DNA of 64,000 bases, from NCBI RefSeq assembly GCF_000621605.1, contig NZ_JHXX01000001.1:1-64000 (forward strand), given 5' to 3'. Each line of letters opens with the position of its first letter. Positions within the stretch are counted from its first letter, which is position 1. This DNA is from Butyrivibrio sp. MC2021 (GTDB lineage: Bacteria; Bacillota; Clostridia; Lachnospirales; Lachnospiraceae). Made by a program: the position numbers and the translations under genes. The notes under the pieces were generated by a model. The model saw only the letters and a program-made list of their open reading frames with translations, ran no database searches and was not told the origin of the DNA. Below are positions 25,781 through 36,293 of this stretch, in pieces.

Positions 25781-27225
25781 TGAAAAACATTCTGTTTGTA
25801 GCTTCTGAAGGAGTACCTTTTATCAAAACCGGTGGACTGGCTGACGTAGTTGGTTCACTTCCCAAGAACATTGATAAGAGATATTTCGATGTCCGGGTTA
25901 TACTTCCGCTTTATAAATGCATCAATCAGAAAATGAAGGACAAGATGGAGTATGTAACCAACTTCTACATGGACTTTCATTGGAAGAATGAGTATGTAGG
26001 CATTTTTAAGGCCGAGGTTGATGGAATCAAGTATTATTTTATTGATAATGAGTTCTATTTCAACGGCATGAAGCCTTATGGGGATGATGTTCTTTTCGAG
26101 ATAGAGAAGTATGCATACTTCTCTAAGGCAGCGCTTTCTGTACTGCCTGTGCTTGATTTCAGACCTGACATTATTCACTGCCATGACTGGCAGACAGGTC
26201 TTGTACCTGTGTATCTCAAGGAGAGATTCCAGGGAAGCGAGTTCTATCGCGGAATCAAGGCGATCATGACCATACACAATCTGAAGTTCCAGGGAAAATG
26301 GGACATCAGAGCTGTACAGGATATTACAGGACTTCCTGATTATTACTTTACACCGGACAAGCTTGGGCTTTATAAGGATGCCAACCTTCTTAAGGGCGGT
26401 ATCGTATTCTCAGATGCCATTACTACTGTAAGTAAGGCCTATGCAGAAGAGATCAAAACAGAGTTTTACGGCGAGAATCTGGACGGACTTCTCAGAGCCA
26501 GAGCCCACGACCTCAGAGGTATTGTAAACGGCATTGACTATGATGAGTTCAATCCCGAGACTGATAAATATATTCCTTATCAGTACAATGCCATCAACTT
26601 CCGCAAGGAGAAGATCAAGAACAAGAGAGCTCTTCAGAAGGAGCTTGGGCTTAAGGAAGATGATAAGTGCATGATGATCGGTATTGTCTCCAGACTTACC
26701 GACCAGAAGGGATTTGACCTTATCAACTATGTTCTTGATGAACTTTGCCAGGATGCCATTCAGCTTGTTGTTCTGGGAACAGGCGAAGAGCAGTATGAGA
26801 ATTCCTTCCGTCACTTTGACTGGAAGTACAATGACAAGGTTTCTGCCAATATCTATTATTCAGAGCCTATGTCACACAAGATTTATGCTGCAGCCGATGT
26901 TTTCCTGATGCCGTCACTGTTTGAGCCCTGCGGACTTTCACAGCTCATGGCCCTCAGATACGGAACTATTCCGATCGTTAGACAGACCGGCGGACTTATC
27001 GATACTGTTGAGCCTTACAACAAGTTTGAGAGCACAGGAACAGGTTTCGGTTTCCTTAATTACAACGCTCATGAGATGCTTGGTACCATCAGAGAGGCTG
27101 AGCATGTATTCTATGATCAGAAGCGCGAATGGAACAAGATGATCGACCGTGCAATGGCAGTTGATTTCTCCTGGAAGGTATCTGCTGAGAAGTATCAGGA
27201 GATGTACGACTGGCTCAGACCATAA
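25780..27225 (+). CDS. glgA: Glycogen synthase (ADP-glucose, GT5)
   Basis: Transfers glucose from ADP-glucose to the growing alpha-1,4-glucan. The 481-residue protein has the N-terminal ADP-glucose loop KTGGLADVVGSLPK, the HDWQTGLVP motif, and the C-terminal nucleotide-binding segment FEPCGLSQLMALRYGTIPIV followed by TGGLIDTV. Length is typical. It starts at the TGATG overlap with trpS, so the two are co-translated. No other glg gene is in the window. A strong terminator follows. Confidence 0.96.
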   Translation: MKNILFVASEGVPFIKTGGLADVVGSLPKNIDKRYFDVRVILPLYKCINQKMKDKMEYVTNFYMDFHWKNEYVGIFKAEVDGIKYYFIDNEFYFNGMKPYGDDVLFEIEKYAYFSKAALSVLPVLDFRPDIIHCHDWQTGLVPVYLKERFQGSEFYRGIKAIMTIHNLKFQGKWDIRAVQDITGLPDYYFTPDKLGLYKDANLLKGGIVFSDAITTVSKAYAEEIKTEFYGENLDGLLRARAHDLRGIVNGIDYDEFNPETDKYIPYQYNAINFRKEKIKNKRALQKELGLKEDDKCMMIGIVSRLTDQKGFDLINYVLDELCQDAIQLVVLGTGEEQYENSFRHFDWKYNDKVSANIYYSEPMSHKIYAAADVFLMPSLFEPCGLSQLMALRYGTIPIVRQTGGLIDTVEPYNKFESTGTGFGFLNYNAHEMLGTIREAEHVFYDQKREWNKMIDRAMAVDFSWKVSAEKYQEMYDWLRP

Positions 27226-27247
27226 CCTATTATTTCAAATTATTTGT

Positions 27248-27281
27248 GGAATACTTCCTTTATGGGAGGTATTCCTTTTTT
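27248..27281 (+). terminator. Terminator after glgA
   Basis: GGAATACTTCC (27248-27258) pairs with GGAGGTATTCC (27265-27275; one G-U) and runs into T6. Confidence 0.9.
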
Positions 27282-27389
27282 ATTTGAAAAAACTCTTAAG
27301 AGTATATTAAATCTGCGGCTGTTTGTGGTTTTTGATGTGCGATAAATAGTATAGTAATATTGTGTAATTGTGTGAACGGAGGTGTGGCT

Positions 27390-30300
27390 ATGCGAGGTTT
27401 AAACAAACATTTCAGACATAATTGTGCAAGATTATTTGCAGCAGTGCTTGTTACTATCATGGTATTTAACTGCTTGCCTTTTGCGGCGCCGGATGGGGCT
27501 GTGGCTTATGCCATGGAACTTTCAGGTTCCTACAGCCTGAATGGCACTGACTATTCAGGAACACTCAGCGACGCATTTGATGCACTTACCGCTGAGGGTA
27601 CCAATACCCTTGTGCTCAAATCTGATTTCCTTGTGGACAAAAGGCTTATTCTTCCCAGGGAGTATAAGCTGGTAATAAATCTTGATGGGCATACTATCAG
27701 TGGTGACATAACTAAACGCAACGGTTTCATCACTGTTTTGGATAATGCAAGTCTGAGGATTCTTGGAAACGGCGGAAAACTCAGCAATTTTGCCGAAACA
27801 GAAGGGAACGGAGGCGTTATTTTTGCCGGGGATTACAGTAATATCGAACTGGAGAAGCTGACCATAAGTGGAAATAATGCCAAAAACGGCGGAGCAATTT
27901 ATCTTGAGAATCAGACCGTTTTGAGGATGGCAGGAGTTGAACTTACCGGCAACACCAGCAGTGAAAACGGCGGTGCCATATATATCAATGGATCTCTTTC
28001 CTGCGTTGAAATGGATAACGCTGTTAAGATCGTGAGAAATATTGCCGCTAATTCCGGCGGTGCTATCTACATAGATGGAAATAACGTTGAAATCTCCGGA
28101 TCCGGTGCTACGATCTCCGGGAATTATACAATCGGCGGAAATGGCAGTGGTATCTATGCCGCAGGAGATGTTGAGATCGGTAAAAGCAGCGGCATTTCCA
28201 TCAGAGATCTGAAGCTTAACGACAATAAGTCCATGAACTGCGGCGGAGGAATCTGCTTAAAAACCGGCGGCTGCACACTTAACAATATCACACTTACCGG
28301 CAATTCTGCCTCCGATAAAGGCGGCGGAATATGTGACCTTGGCTACGGCGTTAAAAATGAAGCTGGCAACAGGTTTATAAATATCACAGCAACAGAAAAT
28401 ACAGTCAGCTCCGCAACAGGTCAGGGCGGTGGTATATATGTGGCACCTGACCGTACTCTTAATATTACCGGGAAGATCATTGTCAGCGGAAATAAGGTAA
28501 GCAAAAATGCTGACAATATTTATCTTGATGACAGCGATAAAGGCTCTCATGCATATCTGAGTATCGCAAACCTTGCAACTGATTCTGAAGTAGGTATTGT
28601 CAGAAAAGACAGCAGCTATAATCTTATAACCAATGATCCCTGTGATGCTAAACTGCGTCTTTTTACCTATGACAACAGTGGATATCACCTGGATACAGAT
28701 GAAGATCCGCAAAGTGTAACCTATAAGTATCTGATGGTAAAGAGCGGTGCCCCGGATTCCGGAGCCACTGCTGTTGCCCTGGATATTACCAAGTGGAAAA
28801 CCGGTACAGCGGACGCCGGATTTACTTATCTTTCCACAGATGGTGCGGAATATCCGGTTATATACGGCTATGCCTCATCGCCGGATAACAACGTCTCAAA
28901 AGATATAGTAAATAAGTATTTCTGGTCAGAGGGATACTTTATGAGTGATCCTTCTGTTTATGATGTGCATCTTTCAACTATGTCCATGAATATGGCCATG
29001 GCAGGTGGCGATTCCAACCTGTTTGAACATTCCGATTACAGATACAAGTTTGATAACATCAAGAGTCTTCTTAAAGGCATAGGTTGTACAGCAGATGATA
29101 TTTACATTAATGACTGGTATATCCAGAAGCCCACAGACGACAGTATCGGTGTGGCTATTGGCAAAAGGAAGATAACTTCTCTTGCAGAGGGAAATGCTGA
29201 GTATACTCTTATACCGATTGTTGTAAGAAGTTCTAACTATGAGAGCGAGTGGGCTTCCAACATGACTATGAACGGCGCCAATACCGAAGGTGAAGAAAAT
29301 GCAGAGTCTTCGGGCTTTAGGTCTGCCAGAACCCATGTCATAGAGTCCCTTGAATACTATTTGGACCATTACAATGTGAGACCTCTTTTGAAAGAAGGTA
29401 AGGTAAAATTCTGGGTTACAGGCTACTCCAGAGGAGCTGCTACAGCCAATCTGGTGGCAAAGTATCTGGTGGATAACTATGGAAACTATTCTCTTCAGTA
29501 TGTCGATAATCCAAATCAGGTATTTGCATATTGTATGGCAGCGCCTCAAGGTGGTACGGATTCAGCAGAATCTGTGCTGGCAAAAGATGATGATTCAAAG
29601 GGCTATTACTGCATACACAATGTACTAAACAAGGCCGATCAGATACCACTTATGGCTCCCGGACTTATGGGATTTAAGAGATATGGTGTTGATCATTATG
29701 TTCCGGGATCTGAGAAAGGGGAAGTAACCGCCACAGTTAATAAGGCTTCTGATGAGAACGGCAGCTACGCAGTAACCACTTATAAAGACAATGAGCCCTG
29801 GAAAACGAAGACCACAGAGTACAACATGTGGCGTCCAAATATGATTGACCAACTGGCTGTAGTTAATTCAGGGGTAAAATTCAATGATAACTTCAAAGTG
29901 ACGGATTTTTCCGTTTTACCTCCGAATTTAAAGCCTACCCAGGACCCTGCCCTTAGTAATGTATGCCTTGAGGACTGGTCTGAAAATTTATATACCGATT
30001 TGCAGTCTTGGGAAGTTCTTGGTGAGGGTAAAAAGCTTACCAGAGCAAATTACAGTGGCTACACCATGCGGGAGGGCACTCCCGAAGGAAGCTGGTATAA
30101 TAACGGAACCACTGTTCAGAACGCACTCAGGGAGCTTATTATCCTCATGAAGTCAAAATCTTCCCAGGAAAATGAAAAGCTCATGAATGCCATAAAGAGC
30201 GTTTACAACAAGCTTGGAACCTCCGGGAATATTTTCAGCTCCAAGCCCTCAGTTCTGACTATTTATACCAAGCTGATATCCAATTATGGGTGGAAGGACC

Positions 30301-33300
30301 CTGCTAACCAGCAGTACTGGCTCGATCAGTTCTGGTCAATGCTCATAGATAACAGCGACGGTCAGCCCAGTATTCTGGATCCCGGAGTATTGACTCAGAC
30401 TGAGCTTGCGTCCTTTAAGCAGTATTATCCCGTAATTCTTGGACTGTGCTTCAGGGTAATGCCAATCGACTACAAGAATAATGATTTTCACTATGTTGCT
30501 ACGTTTGCAAATAATGCAAGCGTTATAACTCAGACACATGTGCCTGAAATAAACCTTGCATGGTTAAGAAGCTTTGATAGTTTCTATGATGCAGAGAAGG
30601 ATAAATCCTATAGATTCGCAGGTGGAGAAGCTGCTCCCGCTGTACCTTCCCCTGCAAATCTGACTGACGGAAGTTCCTACAACGGAGCCCGGATTTTGAA
30701 GCTTACAGGGGATGCTGACAGTGAAATATACTACATGCTCACAAAAACAGTTGGCTCTGAGAATATTCAGTCTCCGCTAATGTTGTACAGAAGTGGTGAG
30801 GGCATTGATCTTTTTCCTTCAAAGGACGGAGATGTTCTTTACACTGTAGAGACTTATGCCCTTAGAAACTACGTTGATGTTGACGGTAAAGTGGGAATCT
30901 ATAGCAGCGCATCCAAGGCTTACAGCTTTTACATAAGTGATGGAAGAACGCTCTTTGTAAAGAATAAGCCTGAAATGACAGATTATGACAGCATTTCTTA
31001 TGCTGGTGGCAGTCAGGTCAGCCTTGATGCTAAGCTTACAAAAGATCAAGAGAGTAGTTATAGATTTAAAGAGTGGAAGATTGAGATAAAAGACGGTGAT
31101 ACATGGAGCGACTGGGATGGAATCACAACTAATGCCAGGAAAAAAGCTGTATGTACTTTCAGTATGCCTGACAGTGAACTTCGGGCAGAGGCGGTCTTTG
31201 CTCCTGTTGTGACCCTTAAAGGACTTACAGATATAGGCATCAACCTTAGTACTTTTAGTGCGGTTGCAGGAGAAAAACTTCTTTCAAAAACCGAAAGCGC
31301 ACCGGTATTTACGGATGGTAACTCAGAAGTAGCTTATTCCGGCACTGTAAGGCTCAGATGGGAATCTAATGACAGTGTTGTAACTGATATGATAAAACCT
31401 GAAATGCAGTACAGGTTTATTTATGAGCTTGAGGACTGGATAAGTGCTGACGGAGCTACTGCTTACAGATTTGACAAGGCAGCTGAGAACTGGACTGTTC
31501 CAGAAGATGCCGGCTATGCAATTGAGACCACAGAAAAGGGAATCAAGGTGGTTTCAAAATGGTTCGCCGCTGTGGGAGATCAGCAGCCTTTGGAACAGAG
31601 CAGCTTTACTCTTAAGATAGATTTCCATTCTCTTGCAGATGAGATAAGCCCGGCATCTAAATCATTTACTGTAGAAAAAGGCTCAGAATTTACGCTGGAT
31701 GCAGCCTCACTTTTGTACGAGGCAGTTTCCGGAGCTGCAGATGATGAAAATGCCTCCACTTATGATTTTGTTTATATGACCCAGACCGGTATCCCGGAGG
31801 AAGACAGCAAATTATTTGAGGATTATTTCTGGTTCGATATGCCGGAGAATGATGTGAATATCGACATCTACTTTGGTAAAGCCATCGAGGAGATCCATCT
31901 GCAAACAGAATATGCTCCTGAACCGAACACCGGAAATCTTCTGGAAGCCGGCATCAGCAGCTGCACGATCACTATCGGAAATATTGATTATTATTTGAGC
32001 TCGGATGATATCAAGGAAAGCTGGACACCGGACAGTGTGACAGCAAGAGGAAATACGGTTTATACCGTCACATATACCATCGACATGTCCAAACTGAAGG
32101 ATTCTGAAGGCAAAGATATAAGTGGCAGCTATATCATATATGATGACAGCATGGCTTTCATTAATGAATCAGATGCTGATGAGATGAAACACTACAGCAG
32201 CCACATTATCCCCGGAGAAAATGAAGGGGAAGCCGATGAGAACGGACTGTATAACAGACTCAGTTTCAGTCATATCTTTGAGGTCACCGAGAATCCCACG
32301 GTTACCGGTATTTATAATCCTGAGGATGTAACAATTGTCTGGGACAGCGCTGTAACTGACAGAGAATTTGCGGATCTTATAGCTCCGCAGCTTCCTGCTA
32401 CTGTAAATGCTATTACCGATGACAGCAGCCTTGACTGTCTATCTGTTTCATGGAATCAGATAAACACAGGCTATGATCCTTCGTCGCTGGCGGCCCAGAA
32501 CATTACTGTATCCGGAACTGTTACAATACCTGAGGGCTACAGGCTTTCCGAGGATGAAGAAACAGCAGTAACGGTTAAAGTCTCTTTGGAGGGCGCTCCA
32601 TATACTTCTATGGCAATTCCTTATCCCGACAGCGAAGTTATAGAATGCGACATGCCATCGGGAGAAGGCAGCATCGAAGTAGAGCTTAGCTGCGAGAGTC
32701 AGGATGCCAAGGTATATTATACACTGGACGGCTCAAGTCCCGTGGATGCAAAGGGCCGGATTTCCGAAAACGCCATCAGTTATACGGAAGGGGATAAGAT
32801 CCTTATTAGCGGCAATGCTCTTGTAGACGGCAAACAGATTGTTTCCCTTAAGACTACTGCTATTAAGGATGGAATGCAAGCTGCTGAGGTCTATACTTCA
32901 GGCTATGAGTTTATTAAGCCGATGGCTGATGTCAGCCAGGATGATCTTGAGATGATCTACATGTTTGAACTGGAAAAGGGACACAAGCTTGACAGTATAG
33001 CAGCAGGCCTTTTGCCGGAGGGATGGTCCTGGGATGCAGAGATCAACGATCCTTCCAAATATCCTGCGGATAACGCTGTTCAGATCGGAGACTTTGTAGA
33101 TGCGGTCATTAGCTACAATCCCGATAGCAACGTATATTCCGATACAAAACTTGTGCTCAGCATTCCTGTAGTTGCAGAGCAATATTTGATCGAGTCGGAA
33201 ATAAGTAATGCTATGGCATATAAGCTTCTTGGTTCCGAGGATATACCTGAGGGAGAAGAGGATGAGTATGTCAAATATGATGACACTCATTATCTTAGTA

Positions 33301-34547
33301 AGAGAATTCTCAGTGCTGAATCAGGTACAGAAATTGTACTTATCTACGATAAAAAGGACGAATTCGGAAACAACCTTGAATATATCCGTATAAACACCGC
33401 TTCGGGAAAAGAAATAGTACCGTCGGCCCAGAATGTTGACTTTTCTGAGGAAATGTACAGCTGCATATTTACCATGCCTGCAGAAAATGTACAGATCGTT
33501 CCTGTTTACGCCGGCCCTGAGGAAGCAGATGTCTCAGCGGTTCTTTTGAACGGCAATATGTCGGCCAAAGAGCTGACGCTTGTAACGGGAATGAAGACAG
33601 CCCTTTATCCTTCTGTATATCCGTTTAATACATTGGACAAGATTTCTTCTGTATCCTGGAAGGTTGATAAGGCCGGCAAGGGCGTTATTTCTCTGAAAAA
33701 GGGACTGATCACTGCCAAGAAGGCAGGAGAAGCCACCGTGACCGCCAGGGTTAAGATACTTAAAAACGGCTCTGCCACAGTAACGACCCAGGATATCACC
33801 TGTAAGATACATGTGACCGCAGCTGAGGCAAAGCCGGCAAATAAGCAGGCTGACAAGCGCTACAAGCTTACACTGGCTAAAAATACCATAAAAATGGATG
33901 TGAAGGCTCAGGAAAATGCAACAATCACTGCAAAATTGTCTTCGCCTAAGAAGCCCCTTAAGCAGGAGGACCTTGAGAAGGCCATTATTGAGGCAGGTTC
34001 AACCAATGAAAGAGTTGTAAGAATCGGAGAATATGACGGAGTATGGGCAAAGAACCTGACAGGAACCCAGCTCACATCGGATATTCCGATAATTGTTGTG
34101 GAACCCGGAACTGCCTATGTTTACGTAAAAACTAAGCTTGAGGATTCATCTTCTTACAATATCAGAGTTTGCAAGGTCACTGTTACCGCCAAGGCTTCAG
34201 AAGTGGAGATAACCGGCGATTCAGCCAATAAGATGACCGGTTATACCGAGGATGAACTTAAGAAGATGAATATCTCCGTTAAGAGCACCGATCCTGTGGA
34301 TAAGAATAATATCGGATTAATCGAGCTTAAGCAGGGAGAGTGCGACAGGCTGTTCACTAGCCTGACCCCGGCCAATACCACAGATATTGTAAATATGAAG
34401 TGGACGGTATCCGGAGGAGTTACGATCAAGAACGGAGTAGTTTACGCCAAGAAGGCTTCGGCGGTTAAGAAGGGAATAACTACTCCCGCAAAGGTAACAC
34501 TTACCTGCGGTAAGAAGAAATACATGATCTATATAGTGGTTAAATAA
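27390..34547 (+). CDS. Giant secreted protein: beta-helix, lipase-like and Ig-like domains
   Basis: A 2385-residue exported protein; GGAGGT at 27378-27383 decides the ATG at 27390. A signal peptide (about 1-43, ending AVAYA) is followed by a right-handed beta-helix (about 45-380) with repeated GGAIY/GGGIY and NxA/NTS steps as in Pmp-like adhesins. Next is a lipase-class-3-like alpha/beta hydrolase (about 500-780) with nucleophile Ser680 in the elbow GYSRGA. The rest is beta-rich: several Ig-like or repeat domains, a chitobiase C-terminal-like domain (about 1750-1843, VYYTLDGSSPVD) and at least one BIG2-like domain (about 2047-2140, SWKVDKAGKGVISLKKGLITAKKAGEA in part). No LPXTG or membrane anchor is seen at the end (KKYMIYIVVK), so attachment is unclear. 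It stands alone. Confidence 0.85.
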   Translation: MRGLNKHFRHNCARLFAAVLVTIMVFNCLPFAAPDGAVAYAMELSGSYSLNGTDYSGTLSDAFDALTAEGTNTLVLKSDFLVDKRLILPREYKLVINLDGHTISGDITKRNGFITVLDNASLRILGNGGKLSNFAETEGNGGVIFAGDYSNIELEKLTISGNNAKNGGAIYLENQTVLRMAGVELTGNTSSENGGAIYINGSLSCVEMDNAVKIVRNIAANSGGAIYIDGNNVEISGSGATISGNYTIGGNGSGIYAAGDVEIGKSSGISIRDLKLNDNKSMNCGGGICLKTGGCTLNNITLTGNSASDKGGGICDLGYGVKNEAGNRFINITATENTVSSATGQGGGIYVAPDRTLNITGKIIVSGNKVSKNADNIYLDDSDKGSHAYLSIANLATDSEVGIVRKDSSYNLITNDPCDAKLRLFTYDNSGYHLDTDEDPQSVTYKYLMVKSGAPDSGATAVALDITKWKTGTADAGFTYLSTDGAEYPVIYGYASSPDNNVSKDIVNKYFWSEGYFMSDPSVYDVHLSTMSMNMAMAGGDSNLFEHSDYRYKFDNIKSLLKGIGCTADDIYINDWYIQKPTDDSIGVAIGKRKITSLAEGNAEYTLIPIVVRSSNYESEWASNMTMNGANTEGEENAESSGFRSARTHVIESLEYYLDHYNVRPLLKEGKVKFWVTGYSRGAATANLVAKYLVDNYGNYSLQYVDNPNQVFAYCMAAPQGGTDSAESVLAKDDDSKGYYCIHNVLNKADQIPLMAPGLMGFKRYGVDHYVPGSEKGEVTATVNKASDENGSYAVTTYKDNEPWKTKTTEYNMWRPNMIDQLAVVNSGVKFNDNFKVTDFSVLPPNLKPTQDPALSNVCLEDWSENLYTDLQSWEVLGEGKKLTRANYSGYTMREGTPEGSWYNNGTTVQNALRELIILMKSKSSQENEKLMNAIKSVYNKLGTSGNIFSSKPSVLTIYTKLISNYGWKDPANQQYWLDQFWSMLIDNSDGQPSILDPGVLTQTELASFKQYYPVILGLCFRVMPIDYKNNDFHYVATFANNASVITQTHVPEINLAWLRSFDSFYDAEKDKSYRFAGGEAAPAVPSPANLTDGSSYNGARILKLTGDADSEIYYMLTKTVGSENIQSPLMLYRSGEGIDLFPSKDGDVLYTVETYALRNYVDVDGKVGIYSSASKAYSFYISDGRTLFVKNKPEMTDYDSISYAGGSQVSLDAKLTKDQESSYRFKEWKIEIKDGDTWSDWDGITTNARKKAVCTFSMPDSELRAEAVFAPVVTLKGLTDIGINLSTFSAVAGEKLLSKTESAPVFTDGNSEVAYSGTVRLRWESNDSVVTDMIKPEMQYRFIYELEDWISADGATAYRFDKAAENWTVPEDAGYAIETTEKGIKVVSKWFAAVGDQQPLEQSSFTLKIDFHSLADEISPASKSFTVEKGSEFTLDAASLLYEAVSGAADDENASTYDFVYMTQTGIPEEDSKLFEDYFWFDMPENDVNIDIYFGKAIEEIHLQTEYAPEPNTGNLLEAGISSCTITIGNIDYYLSSDDIKESWTPDSVTARGNTVYTVTYTIDMSKLKDSEGKDISGSYIIYDDSMAFINESDADEMKHYSSHIIPGENEGEADENGLYNRLSFSHIFEVTENPTVTGIYNPEDVTIVWDSAVTDREFADLIAPQLPATVNAITDDSSLDCLSVSWNQINTGYDPSSLAAQNITVSGTVTIPEGYRLSEDEETAVTVKVSLEGAPYTSMAIPYPDSEVIECDMPSGEGSIEVELSCESQDAKVYYTLDGSSPVDAKGRISENAISYTEGDKILISGNALVDGKQIVSLKTTAIKDGMQAAEVYTSGYEFIKPMADVSQDDLEMIYMFELEKGHKLDSIAAGLLPEGWSWDAEINDPSKYPADNAVQIGDFVDAVISYNPDSNVYSDTKLVLSIPVVAEQYLIESEISNAMAYKLLGSEDIPEGEEDEYVKYDDTHYLSKRILSAESGTEIVLIYDKKDEFGNNLEYIRINTASGKEIVPSAQNVDFSEEMYSCIFTMPAENVQIVPVYAGPEEADVSAVLLNGNMSAKELTLVTGMKTALYPSVYPFNTLDKISSVSWKVDKAGKGVISLKKGLITAKKAGEATVTARVKILKNGSATVTTQDITCKIHVTAAEAKPANKQADKRYKLTLAKNTIKMDVKAQENATITAKLSSPKKPLKQEDLEKAIIEAGSTNERVVRIGEYDGVWAKNLTGTQLTSDIPIIVVEPGTAYVYVKTKLEDSSSYNIRVCKVTVTAKASEVEITGDSANKMTGYTEDELKKMNISVKSTDPVDKNNIGLIELKQGECDRLFTSLTPANTTDIVNMKWTVSGGVTIKNGVVYAKKASAVKKGITTPAKVTLTCGKKKYMIYIVVK

Positions 34548-34628
34548 CACCATTTCATTGACAAGGTTTTGCGGGTAAATCATAATACTATCTGTGATTT
34601 GTTATTACAGAAAGTAGGATTTATTTAC

Positions 34629-36290
34629 ATGCCAATGGATTTAGAAGAGAAGAGTAAAAAGAAAGGGCTTCTGTATCAGGCGGGAATACTGGCTATAGCC
34701 GGAATGATCTCCCGAGTGATAGGCCTTTTGTACAGAAGCCCTCTTACCGCTGTCATCGGTGATGAAGGTAATGGCTATTATACGGCTGCTTATGCCATAT
34801 ATACCATTATTCTCCTTATATCTTCATATAGTATTCCTTCTGCTATGTCCAAGATCATTTCAGGCAAACTTGCGGTTAAGGAATACAGGAACGCGCACAG
34901 GATCTTTAAGTGCGCTCTTGTTTATGTTTCCATAGTCGGGGGCATAGGAAGTCTGGTTCTTTTCTTTGGGGCAGATTTTCTTGTGGCCGGCAGAAGTGCC
35001 ACGGTTCTCAGGTTCTTTGCTCCCACCATATTTGTTTTCGGATTTCTTGGGGTTTTAAGAGGTTATTTTCAGGCTCACAGAACCATGGTTCCCACCTCGG
35101 TTTCACAGCTTATTGAGCAGATCCTCAACGCTATTGTCAGCATCAGTGCTGCACTTATCCTTACCGGAATAGCAGGAAATGAGGATCCATCCAAAAGGGC
35201 GGTTTACGGCGCCATCGGAAGCGCACTGGGAACAGGCTCCGGAGTAGTGATAGCTCTTTTATTCATGCTCTTTGTTTATCATGTGAACAGGAAATCTATC
35301 CATAAGAGAGTAAACAACGATACCCACGAGGATATGACTGACAAAGAGATTTTTAAGCTCATCATCCTCATTGTTACTCCCTTTCTTCTCAGCACCTTTA
35401 TCTACAACTTATCCACGTCCCTGAATTATACTCTGTTCAGCAGGATTCTTTTGAATGTAAAAAATGTGGAAGAAAGCGCCATGGCTGCTCAGTACGGTAT
35501 TTTTAACGGAAAAGCCATTGCCATTACCAATCTTCCCATAGCCCTGGCCAGTGCGACAGCAGCTGCCATGATCCCTGAGGTTTCAACTCTCTATGCAAAA
35601 GGAGATAAGGCAGGAGCAGGAGCTACTGTATCAAGAGTTTTAAGGGTTATACTTATGATCTCCATTCCCTGCGCAGTGGGCCTTTGCTCACTGGCAAAGC
35701 CGGTGATGATGATCCTTTTCCCTCAGAGAGCTTCTCTTGATGAGGCATCAATGCTTCTTATGATCCTGTCGGTAACGGTTATCTTTTATTCACAGTCCAC
35801 TGTTACCAACGCTGTTCTTCAGGGAATCGGAAGAGTCAATGCACCTGTACTTAATGCGAGCATCGCCCTGATAATTCAGACCGTGGTTCTCAGTCTGCTT
35901 CTTTTGTACACAGACCTGGGGGATGTGGCGCTTTGTATCGTTACAATAGTTTATTCACTGATGATGTGCATTCTGAACAACGTGATAATGAGAAAGCACA
36001 TTCCTGTGGCCAACGATATCAAAAAGGCCTATATTCTGCCGGTAATTTCGGCAGTTGTAATGGGAGGGGCGGCATATTTGGTGCATTTCCTTTTCTCACT
36101 TCTTTTCAGCAAGTTCATCGGCAGCGATTACTTTGTAAACCTGTTGGCAACTCTGATTGCTGTACTTATTGCAATATTTGTTTATTTCGTTGTACTTATA
36201 AAGTCGGGTGGAGCTTCGGAAGAAGATATCAGAAGATTTCCGAAGGGAGGAAGCATAGCTTCGCTTCTTAAAAAACTTAGGATCTTATAA
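34629..36290 (+). CDS. MurJ/SpoVB-like lipid flippase (MOP superfamily)
   Basis: A 553-residue protein with about 14 membrane helices. The start AGMISRVIGLLYRSPLTAVI followed by GDEGNGYYTAAYAIYTIIL is typical of the YtgP/MurJ and SpoVB group of the polysaccharide transporter family, which flips lipid-linked wall precursors. YtgP-type MurJ is more likely than SpoVB because nothing nearby points to sporulation, but the two cannot be separated by eye. TAGGA lies about 9 nt before ATG 34629; ATG 34635 is an alternative. The next gene starts 3 nt after the stop. Confidence 0.87.
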   Translation: MPMDLEEKSKKKGLLYQAGILAIAGMISRVIGLLYRSPLTAVIGDEGNGYYTAAYAIYTIILLISSYSIPSAMSKIISGKLAVKEYRNAHRIFKCALVYVSIVGGIGSLVLFFGADFLVAGRSATVLRFFAPTIFVFGFLGVLRGYFQAHRTMVPTSVSQLIEQILNAIVSISAALILTGIAGNEDPSKRAVYGAIGSALGTGSGVVIALLFMLFVYHVNRKSIHKRVNNDTHEDMTDKEIFKLIILIVTPFLLSTFIYNLSTSLNYTLFSRILLNVKNVEESAMAAQYGIFNGKAIAITNLPIALASATAAAMIPEVSTLYAKGDKAGAGATVSRVLRVILMISIPCAVGLCSLAKPVMMILFPQRASLDEASMLLMILSVTVIFYSQSTVTNAVLQGIGRVNAPVLNASIALIIQTVVLSLLLLYTDLGDVALCIVTIVYSLMMCILNNVIMRKHIPVANDIKKAYILPVISAVVMGGAAYLVHFLFSLLFSKFIGSDYFVNLLATLIAVLIAIFVYFVVLIKSGGASEEDIRRFPKGGSIASLLKKLRIL

Positions 36291-36293
36291 ATT

